From Caulobacter zeae (GTDB lineage: Bacteria > Pseudomonadota > Alphaproteobacteria > Caulobacterales > Caulobacteraceae), in contig NZ_PJRS01000017.1 in the NCBI RefSeq assembly GCF_002858925.1, forward strand, positions 1 through 64,000: a stretch of 64,000 nt of DNA, read 5' to 3'. A program made the translations under genes and the position numbers. Below are positions 50,750 to 59,953 of the stretch, piece by piece. The notes below the pieces were generated by a model. The model worked only from the letters and a program-made list of their open reading frames with translations. It did not search any database and was not told the DNA's origin. How positions within the stretch are numbered: position 1 is the stretch's first letter; the number at the start of each line of letters is the position of its first letter.

Positions 50750-52636
50750 ATGAGCGACAAGGGGCGGGATCGAGCCGTTTCGATCCGGCGTGACGTCGAC
50801 CCTGGGGCCATGTTTCTAGCCACGTTCCTGAGAACCGTTGCGACTGTCGTGCTGGCCGCGCTGATGGCCGTGACGACGGACTACTGCGTCAACATCCTGA
50901 TCCTGAAGCGGGCCGAGGTCTTCACCCCGTGGATGACGATGGTCATCGTCGTCATCGTGGGCGGGCCGCTGTTCTATGTCCTGCATAGCCAACGGCTGAA
51001 GCTGAAGGCCGCAAAGCTCGATCTCTCGCAGAGCCTGAAGGTCCAGCGCCAGACGGCCGAGGAGGCCGAACGCCGGCGTCGCGAGGCCGAGCAGACCCTG
51101 TCGCGCCTGCGAGAGCACGAGTCGCTGTACCGCATCCTGGCCAACAACCTGACCGACGCCCTGTTGATGTGGTGGCCGGACGGCCGGCGCCGCTACAATT
51201 CGCCCGCCATCGAGCGGCTGACGGGCTACACCCCCGCCGAGTTCCTGGTCGCGCCCAACCTGCAAGGCGTCAGCGAGGAGGACGGCGCCAAGGCGCTGGC
51301 GGCCATCCGCTCGCTGCAGACCCCCAGCGACAGCAGCACGCTGGAGTACCGGTTCCGCCGCAAGGACGGCCAGATGATCTGGATCGAGAGCACCTATTCG
51401 CTGGTGCCCAAGGACGAGGGCGGCGGCTTCATCGCCACCAGCCGCGAGATCACCGAGCGCAAGCGCCTGGCCGAGGAACTGGCCCGGGCGGCGCAGGAGG
51501 CCCAGGCGGCCGCCGCGGCCAAGGCCGACTTCCTGGCCAACATGACCCACGAACTGCGCACGCCGCTGACGGCGATCATCGGCTTCTCGGGCCTGCTTCG
51601 GCAGTCGTCGGCCCTGGACGAGACCGACGCGCGGCAGGTGCGGCTGATCCACGAGGCCAGCAACACGCTGCTGGGCGTCATCAACGACGTGCTGGACTTC
51701 TCGCGCCTGGAGGCGGGGCTGGAGCTGGACGCCGAGCCGTTCAAGCCCTGCGACATCGCCCGTTCGGCCGCGGCCCTGATCGAGAGCCAGGCCCAGGTCA
51801 AGGGCCTGCCGGTGCTGATCGAGTTCGGTTCGGGCCTCACGCCGCTGCTGGGCGACGCAGCAAGGCTCAGCCAGGTGATGCTGAATTTCCTGTCGAACGC
51901 GGTGAAGTTCACCAGCGAGGGACAGATCGTCATCAGCGTCGAGCAGACCGCGACGGCCGTGGGCCAGCGCTTGAGGATGGCGGTGCGCGACAGCGGCATC
52001 GGCCTGCCTGACGACATGCACGAGGCGGTGTTCGAGCGCTTCATCCAGGCCGACGCCGGGGTCGCCCGTCGGTTCGGCGGTACGGGCCTGGGGCTGGCGA
52101 TCTGCAAGCGGATCATCGAGGCCATGGGCGGGCGCATCGGCGTCGAGAGCGCCCAGGGCCGTGGCTCGACCTTCTGGTTCGAGGTCGAGTTGCCGGTCAC
52201 CGAGAGCGTGGCCAACGACCTGCCCGCCGCGCCCCAGCCGGCGCCGCTGGAGCGGCCGGTGCGGCTGCTGCTGGTCGAGGACAACGCCGCCAACCGCGAA
52301 CTGATCGGGGCGCTGCTGGCGCCGTTCGAGGTCGAGGTCGACATGGCCGTGGACGGCGTGGCGGCGGTCGACGCCTTCAAGTCCGGCAAGGCCTACGACC
52401 TCGTTCTGATGGACGTGCAGATGCCGGTGATGGACGGCCTGACCGCCACCCGCCGCATCCGCGCCCTGGAGCCTATGGGGATCCGCACCCCGATCGTGGC
52501 CATGACCGCCAACGTCCTGCCCGAACAGGTGGCCACCTGCATGGCCGCCGGCATGGACGACCACCTGGGCAAGCCGATCAATCCGGGCCGGCTGCTGGAG
52601 ATGGTGGCGCGGTGGGGGCAGGCGGAGGCGGCCTGA
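50750..52636 (+). CDS. Hybrid sensor histidine kinase / response regulator
   Basis: 628 residues. Two membrane segments (about 24-42 and 61-79) have only a short loop between them, then a coiled coil (about 84-123), a PAS domain (about 124-238), HisKA with phospho-accepting His-267 in NMTHELRTPL, HATPase with SNAVKFTSEG, DSGIGLP and GGTGLGLAI, and a receiver with Asp-555 in LVLMDVQMP. The signal is probably read by PAS in the cytoplasm. No output DNA-binding domain; a partner must act downstream. No clear ribosome site precedes the ATG, and Met-21 is an alternative start. Confidence 0.9.
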   Translation: MSDKGRDRAVSIRRDVDPGAMFLATFLRTVATVVLAALMAVTTDYCVNILILKRAEVFTPWMTMVIVVIVGGPLFYVLHSQRLKLKAAKLDLSQSLKVQRQTAEEAERRRREAEQTLSRLREHESLYRILANNLTDALLMWWPDGRRRYNSPAIERLTGYTPAEFLVAPNLQGVSEEDGAKALAAIRSLQTPSDSSTLEYRFRRKDGQMIWIESTYSLVPKDEGGGFIATSREITERKRLAEELARAAQEAQAAAAAKADFLANMTHELRTPLTAIIGFSGLLRQSSALDETDARQVRLIHEASNTLLGVINDVLDFSRLEAGLELDAEPFKPCDIARSAAALIESQAQVKGLPVLIEFGSGLTPLLGDAARLSQVMLNFLSNAVKFTSEGQIVISVEQTATAVGQRLRMAVRDSGIGLPDDMHEAVFERFIQADAGVARRFGGTGLGLAICKRIIEAMGGRIGVESAQGRGSTFWFEVELPVTESVANDLPAAPQPAPLERPVRLLLVEDNAANRELIGALLAPFEVEVDMAVDGVAAVDAFKSGKAYDLVLMDVQMPVMDGLTATRRIRALEPMGIRTPIVAMTANVLPEQVATCMAAGMDDHLGKPINPGRLLEMVARWGQAEAA

Positions 52637-52647
52637 ACGTTCGGGAA

Positions 52648-52776
52648 CCTCCCCCTGTGGGGGAGGTGATCGCGAAGCGATCGGTGGGGGAAGCGACCTT
52701 CGAAACCCGCCGACGCCTCGAAAGCTGAGAACGTCCCCCCTCCGGCCCTCTGGGCCACCTCCCCCAGAGGGGGAGG
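52648..52776. repeat. Composite intergenic repeat, copy 5
   Basis: Starts ACCTCCCCCTGTGGGGGAGGT with inner stem GATCGCGAAGCGATC, and ends GGCCCTCTGGGCC then CCTCCCCCAGAGGGGGAGG. Its reverse complement aligns with copy 2 including the central TCGAAAGCTGAGAACG block, so both are full copies of one element. Lies after the kinase gene. Confidence 0.8.
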
Positions 52777-52789
52777 ATCTTCACGCCGC

Positions 52790-52916
52790 CTTTCCCCCTT
52801 GATGGGGGAAGGGCCGGGGAGGGGGGGACTACGGCTGTCAGTCCTGAAACGAAAATGGGGGCGGAACGCGTGGTTCCACCCCCATCCCAACCCTTCCCCC
52901 ATCGAGGGGGAAGGGC
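52790..52916. repeat. Related composite repeat, copy 6 (divergent type)
   Basis: Ends are CTTTCCCCCTTGATGGGGGAAGG and CCTTCCCCCATCGAGGGGGAAGG with inner G- and C-tracts (GGGGAGGGGGG, CCACCCCCATCC). The outline is that of the other copies, but the sequence is different. It ends 14 bases before the symporter stop and may serve as terminator for both converging transcripts. Confidence 0.65.
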
Positions 52917-52929
52917 TCTAGTTTTGTAG

Positions 52930-54555
52930 TCAGTTGATGTCCGGGATCTGGTCGCTGCCGACCGGGGGCTTGGCCTTTTCGCCGCGGCCCCAGAGGCGTT
53001 CGTACTTCCAGCCGGTTAGGTCCTCGACGATGGCCTTGGACTCGGGCGTTTCTGCCTCGGTGGCGCCGGCGCGCAGGCGTTCGACCTCGTGGACCAGGAC
53101 TTCGTGGGTCTTGGCGTTGAGGCGGAACTTCCACGAGATGATCATGCCGGTGACCATCACCAGGATCGGGCCGCCGACCATGATCAGCACCAGGGTGTGG
53201 ATCGCTTGGGGCGTCTGCTGGACCACCTGGCCCTTGCCGCCCGAGACGAAGCCGCCCAGGCCCAAAAGGGTGGTGGTGAGCAGGATGGCGCCCGACTGGG
53301 CGATCTTGCGCACGAAGGTCATGACGCCGGCGAAGATGCCCTCACGGCGCTGGCCGGTGACGGCCTCGTCGACGTCGGGCAGGTAGTTGTAGACGCCCCA
53401 GGGCACGAAGTTCAGCGTCCCGCGGCCCAGGCCCGCCAGGATGATCGGCAGAAACAGCCACAGCAGGACCGTGGGGTTGAAGCCCGAACCGGCGGCGTTG
53501 AAGATGTTGCCATGCAGGCCCTCGACGCCCGCGGCGAAGCCGGCCGGCTTGACCAGGTAGAAGCCCAGGAACAGCAGCAGGGCCGCGGCGACGAAGCTGA
53601 TGGCCATGCGGTAGGCCGCCGTCGGGCCGGTCTTGATGATCACGCGGATGGCGATCATCACCGAGATCAGCTGGGCGAAGTACATCATCGTCATCGCCTG
53701 GGAGATCACCAGGGTCGAGCCGACCATCACCGTGGCCACGAACAGCGGGAAGGCGGTGTTGAAGATGTCCTGGCTGATATAGCCGCCCAGATACAGCGAC
53801 AGGTGCTGGCGGAACGCCTTCAGCTTCAGGGTCGAGAACAGGTCGCGGAACATGTTGACCGGGATCAGCGCCGCCTTGCCCCAGTCCATGGCCTCGGGCT
53901 GGATCAGCTTTTCGTCCTCGGTGTAGGGGCGTTCCCAGGTGAACAGCACCACCAGCACGACGACCAGGCTGAACAGGCCGCCGAAGATGGCCGCCATGAT
54001 CAGGAAGGTGTTGGAGCTGTCCTTGCCGCCGAAGTTGTTGATGATCAGCGTGGGCAGGTACGAGGCCAGGATCGCCGAGCTTTGGGCGATCAGCATGCGG
54101 GCGCCCGCGAACTTGGCCTTCTCCTTGTAATCCTTCGTCATTTCCGCCGCGAGGGTTTCCCACGGGATCAGGAACATCGTGTAGACGAACTCGAAGAAGA
54201 TGAAGGTCACCAGGTAGTAGGTGAAGGTCTGGCCCGAGACGAAGATCAGGGCGAAGCTGGGCAGCAGCGGGATGGTCAGCAGCAGGAAGATCTTCCGCCG
54301 CCCGACCTTACGGCCGATCCAGGTGTGACGCAGGTTGTCGGAGATGTAGCCGATCAGCGGGCAGGTGATCGCTTCCAGCAGGCGCGGCAGGCCCAGGATC
54401 AGGCCGGTCTCGACCGGCGACAGTCCGCAGAAGGTGATGAAGAAATAGGCCAGCCAGCCGGTGATCACGGCTTGCGCGCCGGCCCCCAGCATGTCGCCGG
54501 AGCCCCAGCCCCAATAGTTGATCCAGGACGGTTTGCGGGCGTCTGGCGTGGCCAT
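52930..54555 (-). CDS. GPH-family sugar:cation symporter (MFS)
   Basis: 541 residues with 12 membrane segments. YWGWGSGDMLGAGAQAVITG followed by the D-x-x-x-x-x-x-R/K loop (GYISDNLRHTWIGRKVGRRK in two halves) is typical of glycoside-pentoside-hexuronide symporters; the loop of about 80 residues between helices 6 and 7 and the long charged C-terminus are usual for oligouronide transporters. Last gene of the rhamnogalacturonan operon; it would import unsaturated Rha-GalA oligomers or rhamnose from the periplasm. Confidence 0.85.
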   Translation of the reverse strand: MATPDARKPSWINYWGWGSGDMLGAGAQAVITGWLAYFFITFCGLSPVETGLILGLPRLLEAITCPLIGYISDNLRHTWIGRKVGRRKIFLLLTIPLLPSFALIFVSGQTFTYYLVTFIFFEFVYTMFLIPWETLAAEMTKDYKEKAKFAGARMLIAQSSAILASYLPTLIINNFGGKDSSNTFLIMAAIFGGLFSLVVVLVVLFTWERPYTEDEKLIQPEAMDWGKAALIPVNMFRDLFSTLKLKAFRQHLSLYLGGYISQDIFNTAFPLFVATVMVGSTLVISQAMTMMYFAQLISVMIAIRVIIKTGPTAAYRMAISFVAAALLLFLGFYLVKPAGFAAGVEGLHGNIFNAAGSGFNPTVLLWLFLPIILAGLGRGTLNFVPWGVYNYLPDVDEAVTGQRREGIFAGVMTFVRKIAQSGAILLTTTLLGLGGFVSGGKGQVVQQTPQAIHTLVLIMVGGPILVMVTGMIISWKFRLNAKTHEVLVHEVERLRAGATEAETPESKAIVEDLTGWKYERLWGRGEKAKPPVGSDQIPDIN

Positions 54556-54598
54556 GTTCGTTTCATTCCCAAGAGGAGGGGGTCTTGTCGCCCCCAAG

Positions 54599-54625
54599 TC
54601 CGGTCCGGCGCTGGGCCGGACCGGA
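54599..54625 (-). other. Intercistronic hairpin between GH105 and symporter genes
   Basis: Perfect 11-base arms TCCGGTCCGGC and GCCGGACCGGA with a five-base loop, lying in the 90-base gap before the symporter ATG. No T run follows on the minus strand, so an mRNA-stability or processing element is likelier than a terminator. Confidence 0.55.
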
Positions 54626-54644
54626 TTAGGTCGAAGTCAGCGGC

Positions 54645-55754
54645 TTAGATGAAGGCGCGCTGGAATTCGCCGAGGGCCAGCATGGCCAGCGACTGGCCGT
54701 ACGGCATCGAGGTCAGCGGGATGTCCTTGTAGCCCTGGATCGTGTCGAACACCGGGGTGCCGAACGAGACCTGCTGCAGTTCGCCGGCGTCGTCGATGTT
54801 GGCCAGCACGCCCTTGATGGCGCGGATGGCGACGGCTTCGTACTCCTTGCCGATGTAGCGCTTGCGGACGGCCTTCAGGACGCCGTAGGCGAAGCCGGCC
54901 GTGGCCGAGGCTTCAAGGTACGAGGTCTTGTCGTTGATGATCGTGTGCCACAGGCCCGACTCCTGGTCCTGGAACTTGGTCAGGGCCTTGATCTGGGCCT
55001 CCAGGGCGTCGATCAGGAAGGCGCGCAGGCCGTCGCCCGGCTTCAGGTCGAGCAGCTCGATGAATTCCGGGATGGCGATCGTCACCCAGCAGTTCCCGCG
55101 GGCCCACAGGGCGTCGGCGAAGTTGTGACGACCCTCGAAGGTCCAGCCGTGGAACCACAGGCCGGTCTTGCGGTCGGCTAGGTACTTGATGTGGACCATG
55201 AACTGGCGCTTGGCCTCCTCGACGAAGTCGGGGCGGTCGAGCAGCAGGCCGATCTTGGCCAGCGGGAGCACGCTCATCATCAGCGTGTCGTCCCACAGCT
55301 GCTGCGGGTTCTCGCTGTTGAAGACGATGTGCTGGAAGCCGCCTTCCTCGGTGCGCGGACCCTCGTACATGACGTAGTCGGCCCAGGTCTCGAGGTAGGG
55401 GATGTAGGTGTGGTCGCCGGTGGCCTCGTACAGGTAGGCCAGGGTCAGGAACGGCGAGACCGTGTTGATGTTCTTGGTCGGCGTGCCGGCCTCGAAGCGG
55501 TCGGCGAACCACTTGGTCATGATGTCGAAGGCGCGCTCGTCGCCGTACATCTCGTACTGCTTCCACAGGCCGTAGAGGCCCACGCCGTGGGTCCATTCCC
55601 AGTCGTTCCAGCCCTTGGTGTCGATGACGCGGCCGTCGTCGAGGCGCAGCAGGAACTCGCCCGTCTCGTCGGTGATGTCGACGAGGTTGCTGATCAGAAG
55701 GGCGATCTTGGCCTTGACGTCCTTGGCCTCGATGCCGTGAGCGAGATTGGGCAC
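54645..55754 (-). CDS. Unsaturated rhamnogalacturonyl hydrolase (GH105)
   Basis: 369 residues, the size of YteR/YesR. The alpha/alpha-barrel motifs are WNDWEWTHGVGLYGLWK, the catalytic region QQLWDDTLMMSVLPLAK (second Asp is the general acid) and LWARGNCWVTIAIPEF. It hydrates the double bond of unsaturated galacturonic acid left by lyases and releases rhamnose. Start is a GTG with AGGAGA seven bases before it. No signal peptide, so it acts in the cytoplasm after import. Confidence 0.93.
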   Translation of the reverse strand: MPNLAHGIEAKDVKAKIALLISNLVDITDETGEFLLRLDDGRVIDTKGWNDWEWTHGVGLYGLWKQYEMYGDERAFDIMTKWFADRFEAGTPTKNINTVSPFLTLAYLYEATGDHTYIPYLETWADYVMYEGPRTEEGGFQHIVFNSENPQQLWDDTLMMSVLPLAKIGLLLDRPDFVEEAKRQFMVHIKYLADRKTGLWFHGWTFEGRHNFADALWARGNCWVTIAIPEFIELLDLKPGDGLRAFLIDALEAQIKALTKFQDQESGLWHTIINDKTSYLEASATAGFAYGVLKAVRKRYIGKEYEAVAIRAIKGVLANIDDAGELQQVSFGTPVFDTIQGYKDIPLTSMPYGQSLAMLALGEFQRAFI

Positions 55755-55792
55755 GGTAGTCTCCTAAAGGTAAGTTCGGGGTAGGCGGGGGC

Positions 55793-58700
55793 CTACTGCT
55801 TGTAGTTCGGCGCGGGGACGCGGGCGACGGGCACGCCGCCTTCCACGTTGCGCAGCACTTCCAGTTTGACGGCTTCCAGGGCGTCGCCGGGGGCGCCGTC
55901 GCTGGTCACCGCCAGGGCGATGGTGTTCTTGCCGTGCAGATCGACGATGCCGGTCGGCAGGACGAAGGTCCGCTGCGGGCCGACATGGGCGATGAACTGG
56001 CCCATGTTCCAGCCGTTGACGAAGATCAGCACGCGATAGCGGCCGGGCGAGCGCGGGGTCTTCGGATCGCCGATCGTCAGGCCCAGGGTCACGTCCTGGT
56101 CCTTGGGCAAGGCGAGGTCGAAGTTGGTGCGATACCAGGTTGTGCCGGCATAGGGCGCAGTCTGCGCCATGTCAGCCTTCTGCCAGGCCTGGTCGGGGAA
56201 GCCCGGCAGGTGCCAGCCGTTGCGTTCGCCGTACTGGCCGCCTTCGTTCATCGGGCCGCGCACCGGATCGGCGATGTCTTCGCCGCCCTTGTTGCCCTGG
56301 ATCTTCCAGCTGATCGGCACGGCGAAGCTGTAGCTCGTGGGGCTCGACAGCGAGGCCGAGACCAGGCCGCGGGCTTCCTTGTGGAAGTCGTCGGCGTCGA
56401 GGTCCCAGTTGTGGCCGTTGTTGCGCACCATCACCGACAGCACGTGCTCGCCGTCGCCGCGCAGGGCTTCGGGCAGCTTGAAGGTCGCCACGCCCGTGGT
56501 GATCGGGCGGGGCAGGCCGCCGTCCAGTTCGTGCTGGCCCAGGAACTTGCCGTCCAGCCACACCTGGATCATGCCAGCGCCGCCGGCGCCGTAGTGCAGG
56601 GTCAGGGTGTCGATGTCGGCGCGGCCCTTGTAGCGGCCGCGATACCAGACGTCGCCGTGGTGGAAGCCGTGGGTGCTCATGTCGAGCGCCGGCTGGCCCG
56701 TCGGCGGACGCACGGTGGAGCCGCCGCGCTTGCCCTCGGCCTTGGCCCAGGCGCTGTCGTCGAAGGCCGGATCCGATTCCGGCGAGCCGGCGGCGGTCTT
56801 CCAGTCGAGCTTGGCGAGATCCGGCACGGTGACCGCGGTCGGGCCGGCCAGCGACTTGGACGCCAGCAACGAGCCCGAAGCCGTGGCCTTGGCGGCGACG
56901 GCCGCGCCGTTCCAGCGGACGGACTTCACGCCCTTGGGGGCGAAGACTTCCAGGGCGCTCTCGGTTTCGGTATCGCCGGTCAGCGACAGGACCGCGCCCT
57001 TGACGCTGGCCGAGCGGACGAGGCCGGGGCCGCGTTGCAGTGTGGGGCCGGCGGCGGTGTCCTGGCGCCAGAAGGTCTGGCCGGTGGCTTCATCCGCCAG
57101 CAGCAGCACGAGCGGCGGACGGCCGCCGCCGGTGATGCGCACGCGAGCCAGGCCCGTGTGGCTGTAGGAGAGCTTCAGGTCGCCCTTGGCCGCGTCGAAG
57201 TTCGACGACACCTGGCCTTCCACCACCTCGACCTTCGGCGCCTCGGCATAGCGCAGGACGGTTTCACCGGTCTCGCCGGCGCGGCCGTACATCAGGGCCA
57301 GGTCGCCGCCGTTCCAGGGCAGGTGGGTCTGGATCTCGGACGTCGAATAGACGAGGCGCTGGCCGCCCAGGTCGTACGAAGCCATCAGCATCTTGCTGTC
57401 CTGGCCCTTGATCCGCGAGGGGACCACGTACTCGCCGTCGCGGGTCTTGACCTTGAAGGTGAAGGCCTCGTCGCCGGTGGCGCTGCTGGGGTTGTGGATC
57501 ACCACATAGAGGTGGCTTCCGGTCTCGGCGTTGACGTTGTGATAGACGCGGACCTTGTCGTTCGAGGGAACGACGGCCTCGCCCTTGTCCATGCGGGTCA
57601 GGTCCGGAACGGCGTTCAGGAACTGGCCCATCTGCTTCATGACGCGGGCCTTGTCGCGCAGGCCGCGGGCCTCGTCGATGGCCGAGCCGTAGTCGTAGGA
57701 GCTGAACACCACCGGGGCCGGCGACCAGCCCCACGAGGTGCCGCCATAGGTCATGTAGAAGCTCTGGATCGTCAGGCCGTTGGCGATGTTGGTCCCGTAG
57801 AACACCCGCTGGTAGCCGACGCCGCGATGGATGGCGGTGCAGTCGTAGTCGCCGTTGCTGCCCCAGTAGTCGAACCAGCCGCCGCCGAACTCGGCCGCGA
57901 AGCCGGGCGTGTTGGGGCTGGCCGAGGCGCCGCCCTTGGCCCCGCCGGCGCCGTAGAGGCCCCAGTCGGGCGCCACGCCGGGCGAGGAGGGGGTCGAGTC
58001 GACCTTGCACGAACCGCCCGGATAGCCGTCGAAGGCGTAGAGGTCGGTCGGGCCTTCCACCGCGCCGGGCACGTTGGAGCCCTTGGGCACCCAGTAGCCG
58101 TTGCGGCCCTTGTCGTTGTGGAACAGCGGGACGGTGATCCCGTCCGCGCGGGCCTTGTCGGCCAGCCACTGCATGTAGCGCTGCTGCGGCGCGCCCACGA
58201 CGTCGAGCTCGTTCTCGATCTGGTGGGCGATGACCGTGCCCTGGCCGGTGGTCAGCTGGTGGCGGGCGATGACCTTGTTGATCTGCGACAGCCACTCGTC
58301 GGCGGCCTGGATGTATTCCGGCGCATCGGTGCGGGCGCGGGCCTGCTGGTTGACCAGGTGTCCGGGGAAGCCGCCGCGCGTCAACTCGGCGTTCACGTAC
58401 GGGCCGGCGCGGGTGATGACGTAGAGGCCTTCTTCCTTGGCCATGGTCAGCACGCGATCCATGTCGCGGATGCCCGAGAAGTCGTAGACCCCCTGCTTGG
58501 GCGAGTGGTAGCCCCAGTCGATGTAGATCGCGACGGTGTTGTAGCCGCTGGCCTTCATCTTCTGGAGGATGTCGCGCCACAGATCGGGGCTGGGCACGCG
58601 GAAGGGGTGGAACTCGCCGCCCCAGGAATAGATGCGATTGCCGTCGACCTTCAGGGAGTACTTGTCCCAGGTGATCTTGTGGGCTTCGGCAGGCTTGGCC

Positions 58701-59584
58701 GCGACCGCCTGGTCGCCGCCTTCCTTGAGCACGGTGAAGTGGCGGACCGTGCCCGACAGCTCGGGCAGCTCCTTCTTGGGCGTCCAGGTGCGGAAGCCGT
58801 CGGTGCTGTCGGAGTACCAGTAGCGCTTCGACATGTACTCGTCGAAATAGATGCGCCAGGCCCCTTCAGGGGTGCGGGTGAGGGCGGGGCCTTCGAGGAA
58901 CTTGCCCCAGCCGGCCCAGTCGCCGCCGCCCTTGACCTGCCACGGGCCGTCCAGCGACGGGGCGGTCAGGAGCTCGATGAACTTGGTGGTCTCGTTCTTG
59001 GCGAAGGCCTGGTACTGCGAGCCCTCGCGCACGACGAAGGCGTCGATGTAGTTGGGACCCATGCCTGACAGCGGGCGCGGCGCGCTCCAGGTCGAGAGTT
59101 CGGCGTCCTGGGCCGTGATCCGGTAAGGCTGGAACTGCCCGGCGATGCCCGTGGTCGAGACCGACAGGATCAGGTGCTCCGAACCGTCGGCGTCGACGAA
59201 CCACTCCGGCGCCCAGGTGTTGGTCGAGCCGGCGACGTCGACGGTGACGTCGCGCAGGAAGGTCCAGTCGACCAGGTCCTTGCTGCGGGCCAGGCCGATC
59301 GTGTTGCCGGTCCAGCCGGTGGTGTAGGCGACGTAGTAGAAGCCGTCCTTGCGCTTGATGACGCTGGGATCGCGGATCAGCCCCTTGGGCGGGGTGTAGG
59401 CCAGCGGCTTCTGCAGGGTGAAGCGCGAGCCGTCGGCCGAGTCGTACACGCTCATGTTCGACTGGCTGGCGTTGGTGAACGCCGTCATGACGTAGCGCGT
59501 CGGTTCAGCCAGCGCGGTCGTGGCGAGGAGGGCGGCGGCGAGGCCGAGGAGGCCCATCGTCTTGGGGGCGGGACGCTTGATCAC
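55793..59584 (-). CDS. Fused exported GH43-like / GH35 beta-galactosidase
   Basis: 1263 residues from GTG 59584 with signal peptide (LLGLAAALLATTALA). Residues about 28-290 form a GH43-type five-bladed propeller with all three acids: Asp-72 (IRDPSV), Asp-181 (YIDAFV) and Glu-231 (FLEGPAL), plus TWAPEW. From about 305 a GH35 barrel follows (GGEFHPFRVPSPDLWRDIL), with acid/base Glu-459 in HQIENE and nucleophile Glu-565 in FAAEFGGGWFDYWG, then jelly-roll domains to the end. It would remove arabinose and galactose side chains of rhamnogalacturonan I in the periplasm. The start lies four bases after the mutarotase stop. Confidence 0.9.
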   Translation of the reverse strand: MIKRPAPKTMGLLGLAAALLATTALAEPTRYVMTAFTNASQSNMSVYDSADGSRFTLQKPLAYTPPKGLIRDPSVIKRKDGFYYVAYTTGWTGNTIGLARSKDLVDWTFLRDVTVDVAGSTNTWAPEWFVDADGSEHLILSVSTTGIAGQFQPYRITAQDAELSTWSAPRPLSGMGPNYIDAFVVREGSQYQAFAKNETTKFIELLTAPSLDGPWQVKGGGDWAGWGKFLEGPALTRTPEGAWRIYFDEYMSKRYWYSDSTDGFRTWTPKKELPELSGTVRHFTVLKEGGDQAVAAKPAEAHKITWDKYSLKVDGNRIYSWGGEFHPFRVPSPDLWRDILQKMKASGYNTVAIYIDWGYHSPKQGVYDFSGIRDMDRVLTMAKEEGLYVITRAGPYVNAELTRGGFPGHLVNQQARARTDAPEYIQAADEWLSQINKVIARHQLTTGQGTVIAHQIENELDVVGAPQQRYMQWLADKARADGITVPLFHNDKGRNGYWVPKGSNVPGAVEGPTDLYAFDGYPGGSCKVDSTPSSPGVAPDWGLYGAGGAKGGASASPNTPGFAAEFGGGWFDYWGSNGDYDCTAIHRGVGYQRVFYGTNIANGLTIQSFYMTYGGTSWGWSPAPVVFSSYDYGSAIDEARGLRDKARVMKQMGQFLNAVPDLTRMDKGEAVVPSNDKVRVYHNVNAETGSHLYVVIHNPSSATGDEAFTFKVKTRDGEYVVPSRIKGQDSKMLMASYDLGGQRLVYSTSEIQTHLPWNGGDLALMYGRAGETGETVLRYAEAPKVEVVEGQVSSNFDAAKGDLKLSYSHTGLARVRITGGGRPPLVLLLADEATGQTFWRQDTAAGPTLQRGPGLVRSASVKGAVLSLTGDTETESALEVFAPKGVKSVRWNGAAVAAKATASGSLLASKSLAGPTAVTVPDLAKLDWKTAAGSPESDPAFDDSAWAKAEGKRGGSTVRPPTGQPALDMSTHGFHHGDVWYRGRYKGRADIDTLTLHYGAGGAGMIQVWLDGKFLGQHELDGGLPRPITTGVATFKLPEALRGDGEHVLSVMVRNNGHNWDLDADDFHKEARGLVSASLSSPTSYSFAVPISWKIQGNKGGEDIADPVRGPMNEGGQYGERNGWHLPGFPDQAWQKADMAQTAPYAGTTWYRTNFDLALPKDQDVTLGLTIGDPKTPRSPGRYRVLIFVNGWNMGQFIAHVGPQRTFVLPTGIVDLHGKNTIALAVTSDGAPGDALEAVKLEVLRNVEGGVPVARVPAPNYKQ

Positions 59585-59588
59585 TGCT

Positions 59589-59924
59589 TCAGCCCTCGAA
59601 GTAGAAGACGGGCTTGAGCGGCCATTCGACCGGCTTGTTGTCCGGATGGACGTCCATCAGGTCGGCCATGAAATCCCACCAGCGCTTCATCACCGGCTGC
59701 AGGGGCAGGGCGTCCTTGTTGTTGTCGGGCTTCAGGCGAAGCACGGCGAACAGGCTCATGGTCTCTTCGTCGAGGAAGATCGAATAGTCGTAGATGCCGG
59801 CTTCCCGCAGGGCCTGGGCCAGGTCGGGCCACAGCTCGTCGTGACGGCGCTCGTACTCGGCGGCGACACCGGGCTTCAGCTGCATGCGGAAGGCGATCGG
59901 GCGGCCCTCGGTCAGCGTGCTCAT
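59589..59924 (-). CDS. rhaM: L-rhamnose mutarotase
   Basis: 111 residues, the usual size of RhaM. Motifs: RMQLKPGVAAEYERRHDELW with the catalytic His, AGIYDYSIFLDEET and KRWWDFMADLM. It interconverts alpha- and beta-L-rhamnose so that the next enzymes see the right anomer. Placed between the lactonase gene and the GH43-GH35 gene in the same operon. Confidence 0.93.
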   Translation of the reverse strand: MSTLTEGRPIAFRMQLKPGVAAEYERRHDELWPDLAQALREAGIYDYSIFLDEETMSLFAVLRLKPDNNKDALPLQPVMKRWWDFMADLMDVHPDNKPVEWPLKPVFYFEG

Positions 59925-59953
59925 GGTTTCCTCCTGGCGTCGTTTCTTGGTTT

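Noticed and set aside
55934..59068. A 1044-codon open frame on the plus strand opposite the GH43-GH35 gene
   Set aside because: Long antisense frames are expected at this GC content. Its residue composition (mostly Ala, Gly, Val, His, Arg, Asp) has no motif or domain, while the minus strand has clear catalytic sites.
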